The notes under the pieces: generated by a model
Database searches by the model: none
What the model was told of the DNA's origin: nothing
The model's input: the letters and a program-made list of their open reading frames with translations, nothing else
Origin: Dipylidium caninum
Taxonomy: Eukaryota; Platyhelminthes; Cestoda; Cyclophyllidea; Dipylidiidae
NCBI GenBank assembly: GCA_017562135.1
Contig: QEYB01001385.1
Location: forward strand, 124,001-188,000
DNA length: 64,000 bases
Direction: 5' to 3'
Position numbers and translations under genes: made by a program
Shown: positions 53,701-64,000 of the stretch, piece after piece
Position numbering within the stretch: position 1 is the stretch's first letter
Layout: every line of letters begins with the position of its first letter

Positions 53701-56700
53701 AAAGAATGTATTTATTTTTGGATCAAGAAAACTATATTCCCTAATTATTCGTCAATATCCAGATAAATTTTCATCATTTTATTAATTTTGAATTTGTTTG
53801 GTAAAGAGTAAGGAAGAGATTTACTGAAAATCTCTTTCATCCGTTTCCTATTTGCTCAAAAGAATGTATTTCCTGGATAAATCATTCAAAACAGGAGTCG
53901 GTTCCCGTTTACCTATATTCAATTTTTTTAGGTATCCGAAATCTTTTACTCCCACGTACAAGATTTACCTACAAGTTCTATTTAGTAAATATTATTATGC
54001 TGTGATACATTTATTATGAGGCCGAAGAATCCGAGCATTTAAATGGTGGGAAATGGTAAATTTGGTGGTTGAAAGTGCACATTTAATCCTAAACGAATCC
54101 TTTTTCTCTAACAACTGTCTTATATTTTTCGTAAAACCTATAATACTGATCATCGTTACTTGAGACTTACGGTTGGCTAGACATCAACCAGTTTCATATC
54201 ATATTATTTTTAGAGTGATGTAGTAGCTTTATTTTACAAGTTCATTTCGAATGTATTTTTAACCCCGTTCTTAAATCATGAATATTTTAGCTTAATCTGT
54301 CGATTAAATTGCATTATCGCGTTTCCTAATCACGGGAGATATATACTCCTCATTCAGGTAATAAAAGTTATTTCTAATACATGAACAGGTCATATTTCAC
54401 TTTTGGTGATGTCCGATCCTCGGTTTGGGATTTTCTTTTCCCAGATCATCACTAGAACTGTGTTTTGGACCATATAAAAAACGCCACAAATAATAGTGTT
54501 AGGTAATTTTTTTATCCTAATGGTATTACACAGCCTTCAAACTTCAATTAATTCCCTCACAAGATGACTGAATATTCTTTATTGACAAAACCCATCGTTG
54601 TTAGTTCATTCAAAGAGTTGACCTGAGTCGCCTCAAGGTGCCCTCACCCACATGTATATTTGCTTTTGCCAACAGAACAACATTACTCCGTTGCACGTGG
54701 CGTCCAAGTGGGGCAAAGTGGCGATGGTTAAACTGTTGCTAGACAACGGCGCCTTGGTAGGTAGTAGGACACGCGACGGTCTAACGCCCCTTCACTGTGC
54801 TGCGCGCTCGGGCCACAACAATGTCTGCACTATGCTCATTGACGCCGGTTGCAATCCCTCTGCCAAGACTCGGGTATGTGTTTACTAAGTTTCTTTCGTC
54901 TCCTTCTTGTTATTCTGGTTTTGTTTTTGCCATTTCACTATTTTTAAGGTTCTAAAATACGTTTTTGTTTCACGAAAAGTGATGATTCCATACCATACTT
55001 GGTCTTGTCTGATCAAAAATTATTAGCAAAGCCGAAGATCGTTAACCTCTTGCTTTTAACACGATATTTCACTGTTAATTGCTCTGATATCGCTTCTACC
55101 TTTTACTAACTCACGGTCCACCTATTTTGTGTGCATGCTTCACCGTGATATAATATTTCATGGGCTCTCAGAAGGCAGTGGGGGAATCACTCTTAAAAAG
55201 TCGTTGATTTCGTTAGTGTCGAGGTAGTATTCCCTGCTTAAAAACTATTTGACTCCATTTCTAAAACTACGAACTATTCACTCCAATCCATTCTCGATAA
55301 CATCTCAACAGAGTTGTCTACACAGTAAGTCTGGAGTCTTATTGTATCTAAATCAAGGGGGAAAGTTGAATTCATGTTTTGTCCCGAGGTCCCCCTCGTT
55401 AGGCCTTGTTAATCTTTTGCGCATACACTGCTCCTTTAAACAATCCGATTTTTGTACTCCTCTGGTTCCCACACTTTTCTACGCCGATTTATACATGATT
55501 AATTCTATTTCAAAGCATCTCGCTTATCATAACCGTCCATTCAATTCAGCAACCGCCAAATTTAAAGCACATGTGTGGTACACTTTTAAACTGCCGGCAT
55601 GATTCGTACCCCAATCTATCATTCGCCTTTTCATTAACCAGAATTTTAAATCGAGGTAGAAATTGATAGTACTTTCACCAACTTCTTATTGTTGGAGACC
55701 ATAAACTGGCGGCCCGCATTACCTTTTGATGAAGAAGACCATTAATACTTTTGTATGAATTAGTCACTGTAAGAGTGACGGTCGGCGCTAATACAGAAGT
55801 AACCCACCTTTTATAACGTGTTCGGACACGAATTAACGGCTGCAACGAATTTGAGATCTACGATAACGCTTTTCGTGAACACCGGAAACCGGAATAGGTG
55901 CCTTAAGGTATAAATTATATACCTGTCAGGCAACTACGATACTTGGCTGTACCATGTCGTCTGGAGCGACTCGAAATGTTTTACTCCTTAGAAAGGCTCC
56001 CTCATCCACATTCGTATAGTTTTCAAAGAACCAATGTTTTTATCTCATTTTTTTTCGACTGGATCTGACGATAACACTATAAACATCGTTTATTCTGCGC
56101 CGATTGTTTTGATTCTTAGAGGAGTCCGGTTACTGTATTTTACTTTCCATCGAGACAACTGATACAAGAATCCTTTACTGTTCAAAATACTCTAAAGTGA
56201 TGTCCTTTCTTTTTAAAAGATAAGGCGCACGTCGTTTGACTGCTGGCTCTCTTTGGCCTTTTCATTCTTCTCTACATTCCTAGATTTTAGTCATTTTGAG
56301 TTGAAACTGATCCGTCAAACCCTTTTGGCTATGATTAAAATCCGTTGTTAACTGACTTTGGATCATTTCGCATTGTTCCTCGGAAGTCACCTCTTCTTGT
56401 CTTTCTCCCGAATTCCTCCTCTCCCTTCTTCTTTTGTGTTCACCACTCTCAAGAAGTATTTTTTGCTAATACCCGTTCCTACCCCCACTTTTAGGGCCTA
56501 AAAAGGTTCCTCTTACTTCATTGTTCGAATGAAGACTCATCCATTCTCGCACCTGCTGCTCCATTAGGGGAGGTATACATTGCGTTTACATTTGCATAAA
56601 TATACATTTACCGCCAAGTGGCATCCCAGGGGGCGATTCCTTCTGTTCAATACTTTTCTTCGTCAAGCTCGGCCGCCAATGTAGAATTATGACTAAATTT

Positions 56701-59700
56701 TCAGCTTAGAGAGGCTATCGCAAGAAGAGTATTACCTCTATTGAAATTGTCTCAATGTTATATCAGGTCTATCGAAATGTTCTGTCTGCTTCTATGACAT
56801 TTTTCGATTTGTAACATGTTTATTTGGTGCACTTTCCGCTTTCTATTTTTGTCGCTTAAATACATATTGACGTAGCAAATTAACTAAAACTAAGTGTGAA
56901 GCGTTAGTGATAAAAGTAATTTACGTCATTGTATTTTATAATAATTTCAACAGGAAAGAAATGCTACAGAATCTTTTAGAAATCTAGTATAATTGTTTGG
57001 CAAAGATGCAACTTCTGATAGGACGTGCAAAAGATTGTTGGAAAAAATAGAAATAGGTCATTTCGACCTTCCTGATGAGCCATGTTCTGGGTGACCGTCT
57101 TTGATCGACGACGATGTTGTTCTGACCATGTTGACGAAATATCCCTTTTTTGACAACACGGGAGATTGCAGAAAGGCTTAATTCAACTCAATAAACCGTT
57201 TCGGATCATACTCGGAAGGGAGGGTTGGTGTGGAAATATTCGAGATGGGGGTCACACGAATGAACTGAGAAGAATTTGGACGATAGAGTCGTCATGTTCA
57301 CATCTCTGCTTGCTTGGTACAAAATCGAGTCCTTCAAAATCAGATTGCCCACGAAAAAATAGTAAGGAAAATGGCATAGTGTGAACCGGGAGAACCGAGC
57401 CCTTCCTCCTTTAAACCAAATTTGACTGAATAAGTGTGTTGTGGTGTAAGGTGGGACATTCGAGGACCAATACAATGTGAGCTTTTAAAATCAAGTGAAA
57501 AGCTCAAATCGACGAAGTAGTGTCAACAACTGAGTAGGTGAAGGACAACAGTGGGAAAAAAGAGGTCGACGATGTTCAACAACAAGGCCATCATACTGCA
57601 CAGTAATGATGCCGAGTCACATAGTGCTTTGGAGACTGGTCGAAAAATTGCAGAAATAGGTTGAGGAATTCTGCCGCATCCGCCATATTGTCCGGAATTA
57701 CAATTTTTCTGGTTCAGTATGGTAGAAGCATGCTATATAGCTTTCATTCGTATATGAAGGCTAATCGTTGGTGTCCTTTTAAGACCATAAACTTTCCGTA
57801 CCACTATTATTCTTTTATTTTACAGAATGGACTCACTCCGCTCCATATGGCAGCTCAAGGAAATCATGACGAGGTGACACGGAGTCTCATTGCCCATGGT
57901 GCAAGTCTGCAGGCTGCAACTGGGGTGTGTTGTTTTCCCTGCATTGATACGCTTCGATGGCAGTAAGACTCTGGATTCTCATTGAGGGTGTATCATGTGA
58001 TTAACCCTTTTAATCTCTTCATTCAATGGAGTACTTTAACCCTCCATTTTAGTGCATTTGTTTTCGCAAAAGAAGTGTGAGTTGGTGTAATCTTGTTTCA
58101 TGTTCCAAGAAATTAGTGACCTTGTTCATTTCTTCTTACCTGTTATATTCATATAAATTGGTAGGTCTGAAATATTTTGTGTTAAACCAAAATGTTTAAA
58201 ACGGGTCTACTTTATGAAGAGAAGACCTTTTTTATAACGAAGATACCCTATCTCCTTTCTCTTATGTTTTACCAGGGCGAGTCTAGGCACTTTTAATTCG
58301 GTTTTGGTTTACATATTTTTAGGTTGGTTTTTCATTCCAGAATTTTTTAATTGTTTCCCGCTTTGGAAACAATTAAAGACGGTTGGATTCGATTCATATG
58401 CTTTAACTCAAGACGCGTTTTTAATTTATTTATTACGACCCACCGGTTATTATCCATTTTCACGATTCATTAGAGCTTCCATAAGCCGTTGCCCAAGTAA
58501 AGTTAGTCGTTATGTGAATTCACCTTTATTCTGTTATATATGGTATGTATAAACAAACAATAGTGACGTTATCTTTCATTCTGTGACCCACATTGACTGT
58601 TCCTCGCTTATTACACATTATGATTTTATTCGTTCCGCATTATTGTTGCACCAGAAAGTTTTGCTCCGTTTAGATAAACTTATATTTTTTGAGATGAATT
58701 TTTAAAATAAGTATTTGTAATAAATGAAGGATAGATTCAATTCTTTAAGTAATTTTGGCAAACATCTTTTTCATTCTGCCCCCTTTTTCATTTTTTTAAT
58801 TTGGATATTTTAAAATAAACTATACCTGTGCCTCTGGGTTACTGACGGAAAAAGAAGTTAATCCGCATCATAAAACTTATGACTTTCAATTTCCACCCAC
58901 ATTTATTTTTGGTAATTTTACTCAAGTTAAATCGGAGAAATTTTTTGATATTTGCAATTTTTTTTCTCAAGTAAAGTTATGCACTCAGGAAATATCCTGA
59001 TTATGATTCCAATGATAGAGTAATAGGCCATTGGTTTCAATGGCATAAAATCAGATCCGTGTTAACATATTTGAAGGTGAATTAGGGGCTAATGAAATCG
59101 TTAACACAAATAGCTGATATCATCTATAAATCGTATCTATATTGTAAATGAAAACAAGTCTATCCTTATTGCCAAATGGAATAGGACTTCCTCAATCCCC
59201 TACATGTCGCTGCTCACTGTGGTAACGTGAAGGTGGCTCGGATTCTCATTGAGAAAGGCTGCGACATGAACGCGCGTGCTTTAGTAAGTTACTTTCTCAC
59301 ATCACTGTTTGGTTGTCACTTCTCTGTGGCTACGGATATACCTCCTTCCTTACAGAATGGTTTCACACCGCTTCACATCGCCTGCAAAAAAAACAAGGTT
59401 CCCGTGGTGGAATTGCTTCTCAGTCACAATGCACAAATTTCCAGCACTACTGAGGTACGCTTCTATGCAGCAGTTTTAAGGCTGCCAGAATTATTTTAAA
59501 AGATATCTTTAAATTAGCTTTTATTGCAATTGTATCGATGGTCACCATCTATACAGCATTTATTGTACTATTACCCACTTTTAGTCAGCTTGCATTACCA
59601 TGGTAAAATTTTCACCTCCATCATTTGAAAGTGGGATATTTTCGTGCCGATGGTTAGCAGGCACGTACGTAAGTAAAAGGGATAAGGTCACCAGTTAGTA

Positions 59701-60892
59701 TTGCCGAAGTTTCACCCCGAATCCTTATCGGTCATTACGATTTGGGGAACTAGTTGGTATAGCCTCATGACGCTAATTCGTTGAAAATGCAACAGTTTAC
59801 GCATTTAAGTTCATGGCCAGTATAGAGATCACGTTGCAAATGAGTAGATTGAAAGGAAGGTTTTTTCCTCCCACTCTGCAAAGTTCTTTTAATAATACTT
59901 ATTCTAATTATGGATGCATTGCGAATCAAGGTCTTGTTTCCTCTACTGTGAGTACTTACCGTCCTAATTCTTATTTTGTGTTTCGTGGGTGCCAATTTTC
60001 AATATTCGTTTGCATCTGGTATTAGCGGAGTGATCTCTGGTGTGTCAGTGATTGCACATGTAAAAAATGTTAGACCAGCTTCGCAACAACAATAAAAACC
60101 CCTTAAATCTAGACACTAGCGAAGTGACCACAAATTCTTTTTGAAATGAGTAATCTTACTGTCCATTACTCCAATAAGATTAAGACAATGAAAATTTGGT
60201 GGCAGCCGGTAATTAGCATCTCACAAAATAGAATCTGTGGTGTTATGTTAACTGTTTTCTGTAAAGGTCTTCAGAACTGTGCTATTTAGTTAAACATTTG
60301 GGTCATTCTAGGCAGTAATAAAAGTCTACTATTTTACGGACAACCACATTATAAAGGTAAAACCATGGTCATATGCGAAATACCCGCAATTAACTCAAAT
60401 TGCTACTTTATCTGACGAACAACGCGAAATAGGGGTCTCTTCGTCCTCCTGTTTGGATTCTTCATGTTACTTTAGTCCCATATCGTAGTCTCACATTATT
60501 TTGCAATTTAAAGTATTGGTGTCCTTGTAATATTTTCAGAAATAGCCTAACTTCAACGTAGGGAACTTTGTTGTTACCATGAGAATTAATCGTATTACTA
60601 AGAGTATAAGTTAAAACGACATGTGAAAAATACGTATGCTCAACTACACAGGTTCTATTGATGATATCGCTTTCTCCCATTTCCCTTTCTTCAGGCTGGA
60701 CTGACCCCACTACATGTCGCTGCTTTTATTGGGAGTGTGGAACTGGTGCGTCTATTACTAGATCATGGTGCTTCAGTTGAACAGGCAACAATGCGCGGTG
60801 AGACACCCTTGCATCTGGGTGCGAGGTCCTGCAATTTGGAGGTTGCTGAACTCCTTCTAACGCACAAAGCTGCTGTTGACGCCAAAGCGAAG
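47777..60892 (+). CDS. ANK: Ankyrin, repeats 1-14 of the membrane-binding domain (partial)
   Basis: Ankyrins tether membrane proteins to the spectrin skeleton through 24 N-terminal ankyrin repeats. Ten exons: 47777-47878, 48060-48257, 48484-48582, 50460-50648, 53504-53602, 54676-54873, 57826-57924, 59185-59283, 59356-59454, 60695-60892. Each length is a multiple of three (99, 189, 198 or 102 bp) and every junction is phase 0. Together they encode 460 residues. The first exon reads [17 protein letters not shown], the typical start of repeat 1. The following repeats ([91 protein letters not shown]) keep the order of vertebrate ankyrin repeats 2-14, including the shortened repeat 5. The start codon is in an unseen upstream exon. 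Later repeats, the ZU5/UPA/spectrin-binding domains and the death domain are beyond the right edge. The specific paralogue cannot be told. Confidence 0.95.
53383..53400 (+). repeat. Poly-G tract upstream of ankyrin exon 5
   Basis: Eleven G, one A and six G lie about 100 bp before the acceptor at 53,503, inside an ankyrin intron. It could form a quadruplex in the pre-mRNA. Confidence 0.85.
56763..57695 (+). mobile_element. 3'-truncated mariner element in an ankyrin intron
   Basis: The left end TCAGGTCTATCGAAATGTTC follows TA (56761-56762) and matches the left end of the element at 34.26 kb with few changes. The internal block at about 57,165-57,250 is almost identical to about 34,705-34,790 of that copy, and a VNREN/GEP-like remnant and a PHPPYCP-like remnant follow. 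Similarity stops near 57,695 and no right terminal repeat is seen before the ankyrin exon at 57,826. Stops and frame changes show that it cannot encode a transposase. Confidence 0.82.
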
Positions 60893-63800
60893 GTAAGTTA
60901 TTCCAACATTTCGTGTTGAAATCACGGCTTCTTTCGGTAGAATGAATTCAACTTACTTTTATCCTTCTCCAACCGTAAATTAGTGAAACTGGTGCATTTA
61001 TTTGTCGCGCTTCCCATAACAATTCCCACTTTTATTTAAGCTGGCAAGCAATACTTATCTGAATTTTCTTCAGCAACGCCCTCGTTAAATCCCTTTTTTC
61101 AGAATCGCTCGTTTATTAGTTGAAAATACAATCACTTATAATCTTATCAAATGGCTTCTTTTTGGCGACTTTATTAGATCTCTCTATTTTTCTTTGTTGG
61201 AAAAAAAGATGGTTAAACCAGTTTACTCTTGCATATTTAGCATGCTTTCGTCTAAAAATAGCTTCGAATGTAGATATTCGGTCCTGACCGACTTGTAGTT
61301 TTCACCATAAAATTATCTCGAAATATCGTTATCTTTATACCCCAAAGTCAGTCAACTTCTGGTAACATCCTTTAAAAATCGCTGTAAGGGCAACATTTTT
61401 GTTTCTGCGGTCTCCTTTTGACATTTCATTGCATGACAGCGTATTTTCTCATGATATCGCCGTTAGGTAATATTCGGGATCCCTTCTGTTCAATTTATGT
61501 AAATCATTATTGTAGGTAAAAGGAAAGTCATATGGGATAGGCCTCCTCTGCATTTTCTATTTAAGAGCACATTTATACTTGTTGAGATTTTGGGCAAACC
61601 TGCTATTTTTAGTTTTGAAATCTACCAATGTGGTAACCTTAAAAAGAAAATTTTAGCAACATTGATGAATTCATCCCATTTTATGATGTTATAACTATAT
61701 AGTACTGCAATTCGACATTTCAAATATTGCTATCGGTATAGAGCGAATAGCCAATTAAGTCAAAAGTCATGGAGTTTTTACCACTACCATTGCCAATTCC
61801 TCTCAAGTCATTTCCGTCTACAATCTTTTTTCCAACCGCGCCCAACATGTAACCGGAAGTATCCAATGGACAATTTTTTATATCTTGAGAATCGTCAAAC
61901 TTTTAATTCTCCCCAATCCTCATTATCTCTTATGTGGCACTCTCGAGTGCCCTGCCCCCTTTTAACGGTTTACTCTTTTGTTTCGTGAACCTGCTCTTTG
62001 TTACCAATTTTAGATGATTGGTAAAAATAGTTGGGACCTCAAGTAAATGACTCGACATCTGCACACTAAGATAATGTCTGAAACTGATTTACCAAAATTA
62101 CATGCAGCCAACTTAATCAATGATAAACGACCCATGTTGCCTCCTGCAGCGGTTTTCAGTGATATTTTGCTCTACCTAGTCGGAGTTTTTTATTCTTGTA
62201 GCGTGACTTAGCAATTATCTTTCATCCGTGAACAAATGCGCCGAATGAAATCCAAGACATTCCAGGAAAATTTGACTGAACTTTTTTTTTTTCAATTTTT
62301 CTTAATTAACGCAATTTCGTGGAGCAGTTTCGCATAGTTGACATTGGGTGTAATCTTTAGTTTTAATTTGCTTGAATTTTATTCGTGGTGTCTATCCCCT
62401 GACTTGGTGGACTATTGATTTTACTACAACCCCTATATGTAAATATTTAAAGAAATTTTTTGGGATACCTGGACTGGTTCAAGATCGATCATTTGCACAT
62501 ACCCTTATATTGTCATGGGAATTTGGTGTATGGGTGAATTTCCAAATTTATACAAGAAGATACAAATAATAAATTATTGGCTCTATTTTTTTTCACTAAA
62601 TGTTTCGGTAGCCAGGATTTATACTAACTCAACACCATTTTGTGGGCAACAATTGTATCTCAGTTGGGAAATTGGGTTTGTGACGCTAAATGCTTCGAGT
62701 TTCAGTATTTATCAGTAGCCTTTTTTTTAAAACTATTCTATTAATTTAAATTTGTCCCTACCTAGGTAAGCCCAATGGTGATCATGACAGTACTTGATCC
62801 TAACCTAATGCTAAATATTTTTCCGGAGAAATTTGTCTCTATGGTGAGAATGGTTTAATGGTTCTCGAAATGTGAGAACTTGCTTTTTTTTGATGCGCTG
62901 CAGTTTCTATACTATACAGAACTTCCTTCTAAATCAGCAAACTTACCTCAAGTTTCAACAACGTCTCGAATTATTTGTTTTCGACAGTAATCTTTCACAC
63001 TTAAACGATTATTTCGTATGCTCAATTAAAAGGCAAGAAACTCTTTATATTGGTTTTGTAGGCAGTCTTGTTTAAATAGCGTGTTCTGTTAAAATTTTAT
63101 CGGTTAATAACGATAGGAGTAACCGGGGTTATGGGATCTACGAAACTACTTAAGCTTCCTCAACCGAGACGTATATGATTATCTGCTGTCACTTTTGTAT
63201 TTATGGGTTATCAATGAACTTTGCTTATTCTTATGCCCCTTCCGATTTTTTTATGGTTGTGATGGTGGGTCGCGAGTAGTTTAGCAACACCCATTGTCTT
63301 CATTAATTCTTTCGCTACATCCGCTTTTTCTTCCCCGCAGTACAGACCTTGTGGAGATCGTATGCGTGTTCCGCGACTGTTTAATTATGCATGACATACG
63401 CCTGCTGTCTAAATGTGTTGCTTTGTTCTTCTTTCTGCCTATATGCGCACAAAACTGTATACTGTCGTAATCTCCCTTTCGATTTTATGCGTGGATTGCT
63501 AGTGCTCTCGAACACTGAAATAATCACATGCCCTTCTTGAACTTCAAAATGCTCGTTAATATAAGTGAAGAGATAATAAATCTATCACGTTTCCCTTCCT
63601 CAGTTGATTCCCCATTTATGTTTTTAAACACAAGCAGTGCTCTATGATGCAATTTTGCGCCCTTCGTTAATATGGATTAATGACATTTCTTTTACCGGAA
63701 GGGGATTTTATGGGTAGATGTTCACTGAATTTTTGATGGGAAGTCAATGCGGTGGCAATCAAACATTTTGTTTGTTCCATTTGTACTACCATTAGTTTAT

Positions 63801-64000
63801 CATATACATGAATTCTCATTTCATTATCCATATAAAATATCAATACCGAAGACAATATATCAGTTTGCGTATGTGCCTTGAAATAAAAAAAATATGTATG
63901 AGTCGCGAAAAACTCTCTTGAGGCGCCAAAAAGAAACGGACAACTGGTGAAATCGCAAACTTTTCTAAGAAATGAACGGCGAAATGGGTGATTTGATGAT
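60893..64000. other. Long ankyrin intron running off the window
   Basis: The donor at 60,893 (GTAAGT) is not followed by any segment encoding the expected next repeat (usually beginning D-x-x-T-P-L-H). I see no other gene in this AT-rich stretch. It is best read as intron sequence. Confidence 0.65.

Overview
This is eukaryotic DNA from a flatworm-like animal, most likely a parasitic platyhelminth (tapeworm or fluke). Every recognisable gene is split by GT-AG introns, many of only about 31-40 bp next to others of several kb. There are mariner transposons, many CA/GT microsatellites and no bacterial-type operons. The species is an inference from gene style, not from a marker sequence.

Layout. 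(1) About 0.97-6.26 kb, minus strand: most of an androglobin-like gene (calpain-like region, later domains and an IQ motif); its 3' end is not found and may lie beyond the left edge. (2) 6.26-7.28 kb: a short spacer between two head-to-head genes. (3) 7.28-9.75 kb, plus strand: a compact 12-exon gene for the bifunctional enzyme 6-phosphofructo-2-kinase/fructose-2,6-bisphosphatase. (4) 9.75-22.7 kb: a long stretch with no recognisable gene, rich in microsatellites, with one unrecognised open segment near 20.75 kb, a near-perfect palindrome carrying an octamer site, and a cluster of CAGGTG E-boxes. (5) 22.7-24.4 kb, minus strand: a three-exon Snail-family zinc-finger repressor with a CtBP-binding motif but no visible SNAG motif. 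(6) 24.4-36.9 kb: a second gene-poor stretch with one complete, broken mariner element at 34.26-35.52 kb. (7) 36.96-44.76 kb, minus strand: a many-exon coiled-coil gene whose last visible exons look like the C-terminal part of the ciliary transition-zone protein CEP290; it holds a second mariner relic. (8) 44.8-47.8 kb: AT-rich, nothing recognised. (9) 47.78-60.89 kb, plus strand: ten exons encoding ankyrin repeats 1-14 of a classical ankyrin, one or two repeats per exon with all junctions in phase 0; a mariner fragment related to the one at 34 kb sits in one intron. The gene runs off the right edge through an intron of more than 3.1 kb.

The genes do not form one pathway. Androglobin and CEP290 are both linked to cilia or flagella in other animals, PFKFB sets fructose-2,6-bisphosphate levels, Snail is a developmental repressor, and ankyrin is a membrane-skeleton adaptor. 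Snail sits alone between two gene-poor flanks, which suggests regulatory DNA there, but this cannot be shown from one sequence. I did not find a clearly new biological system. The best leads are the Snail flanks, the unrecognised segment at 20.75 kb, the frame change in the androglobin gene and the unplaced N-terminal part of the CEP290-like gene.
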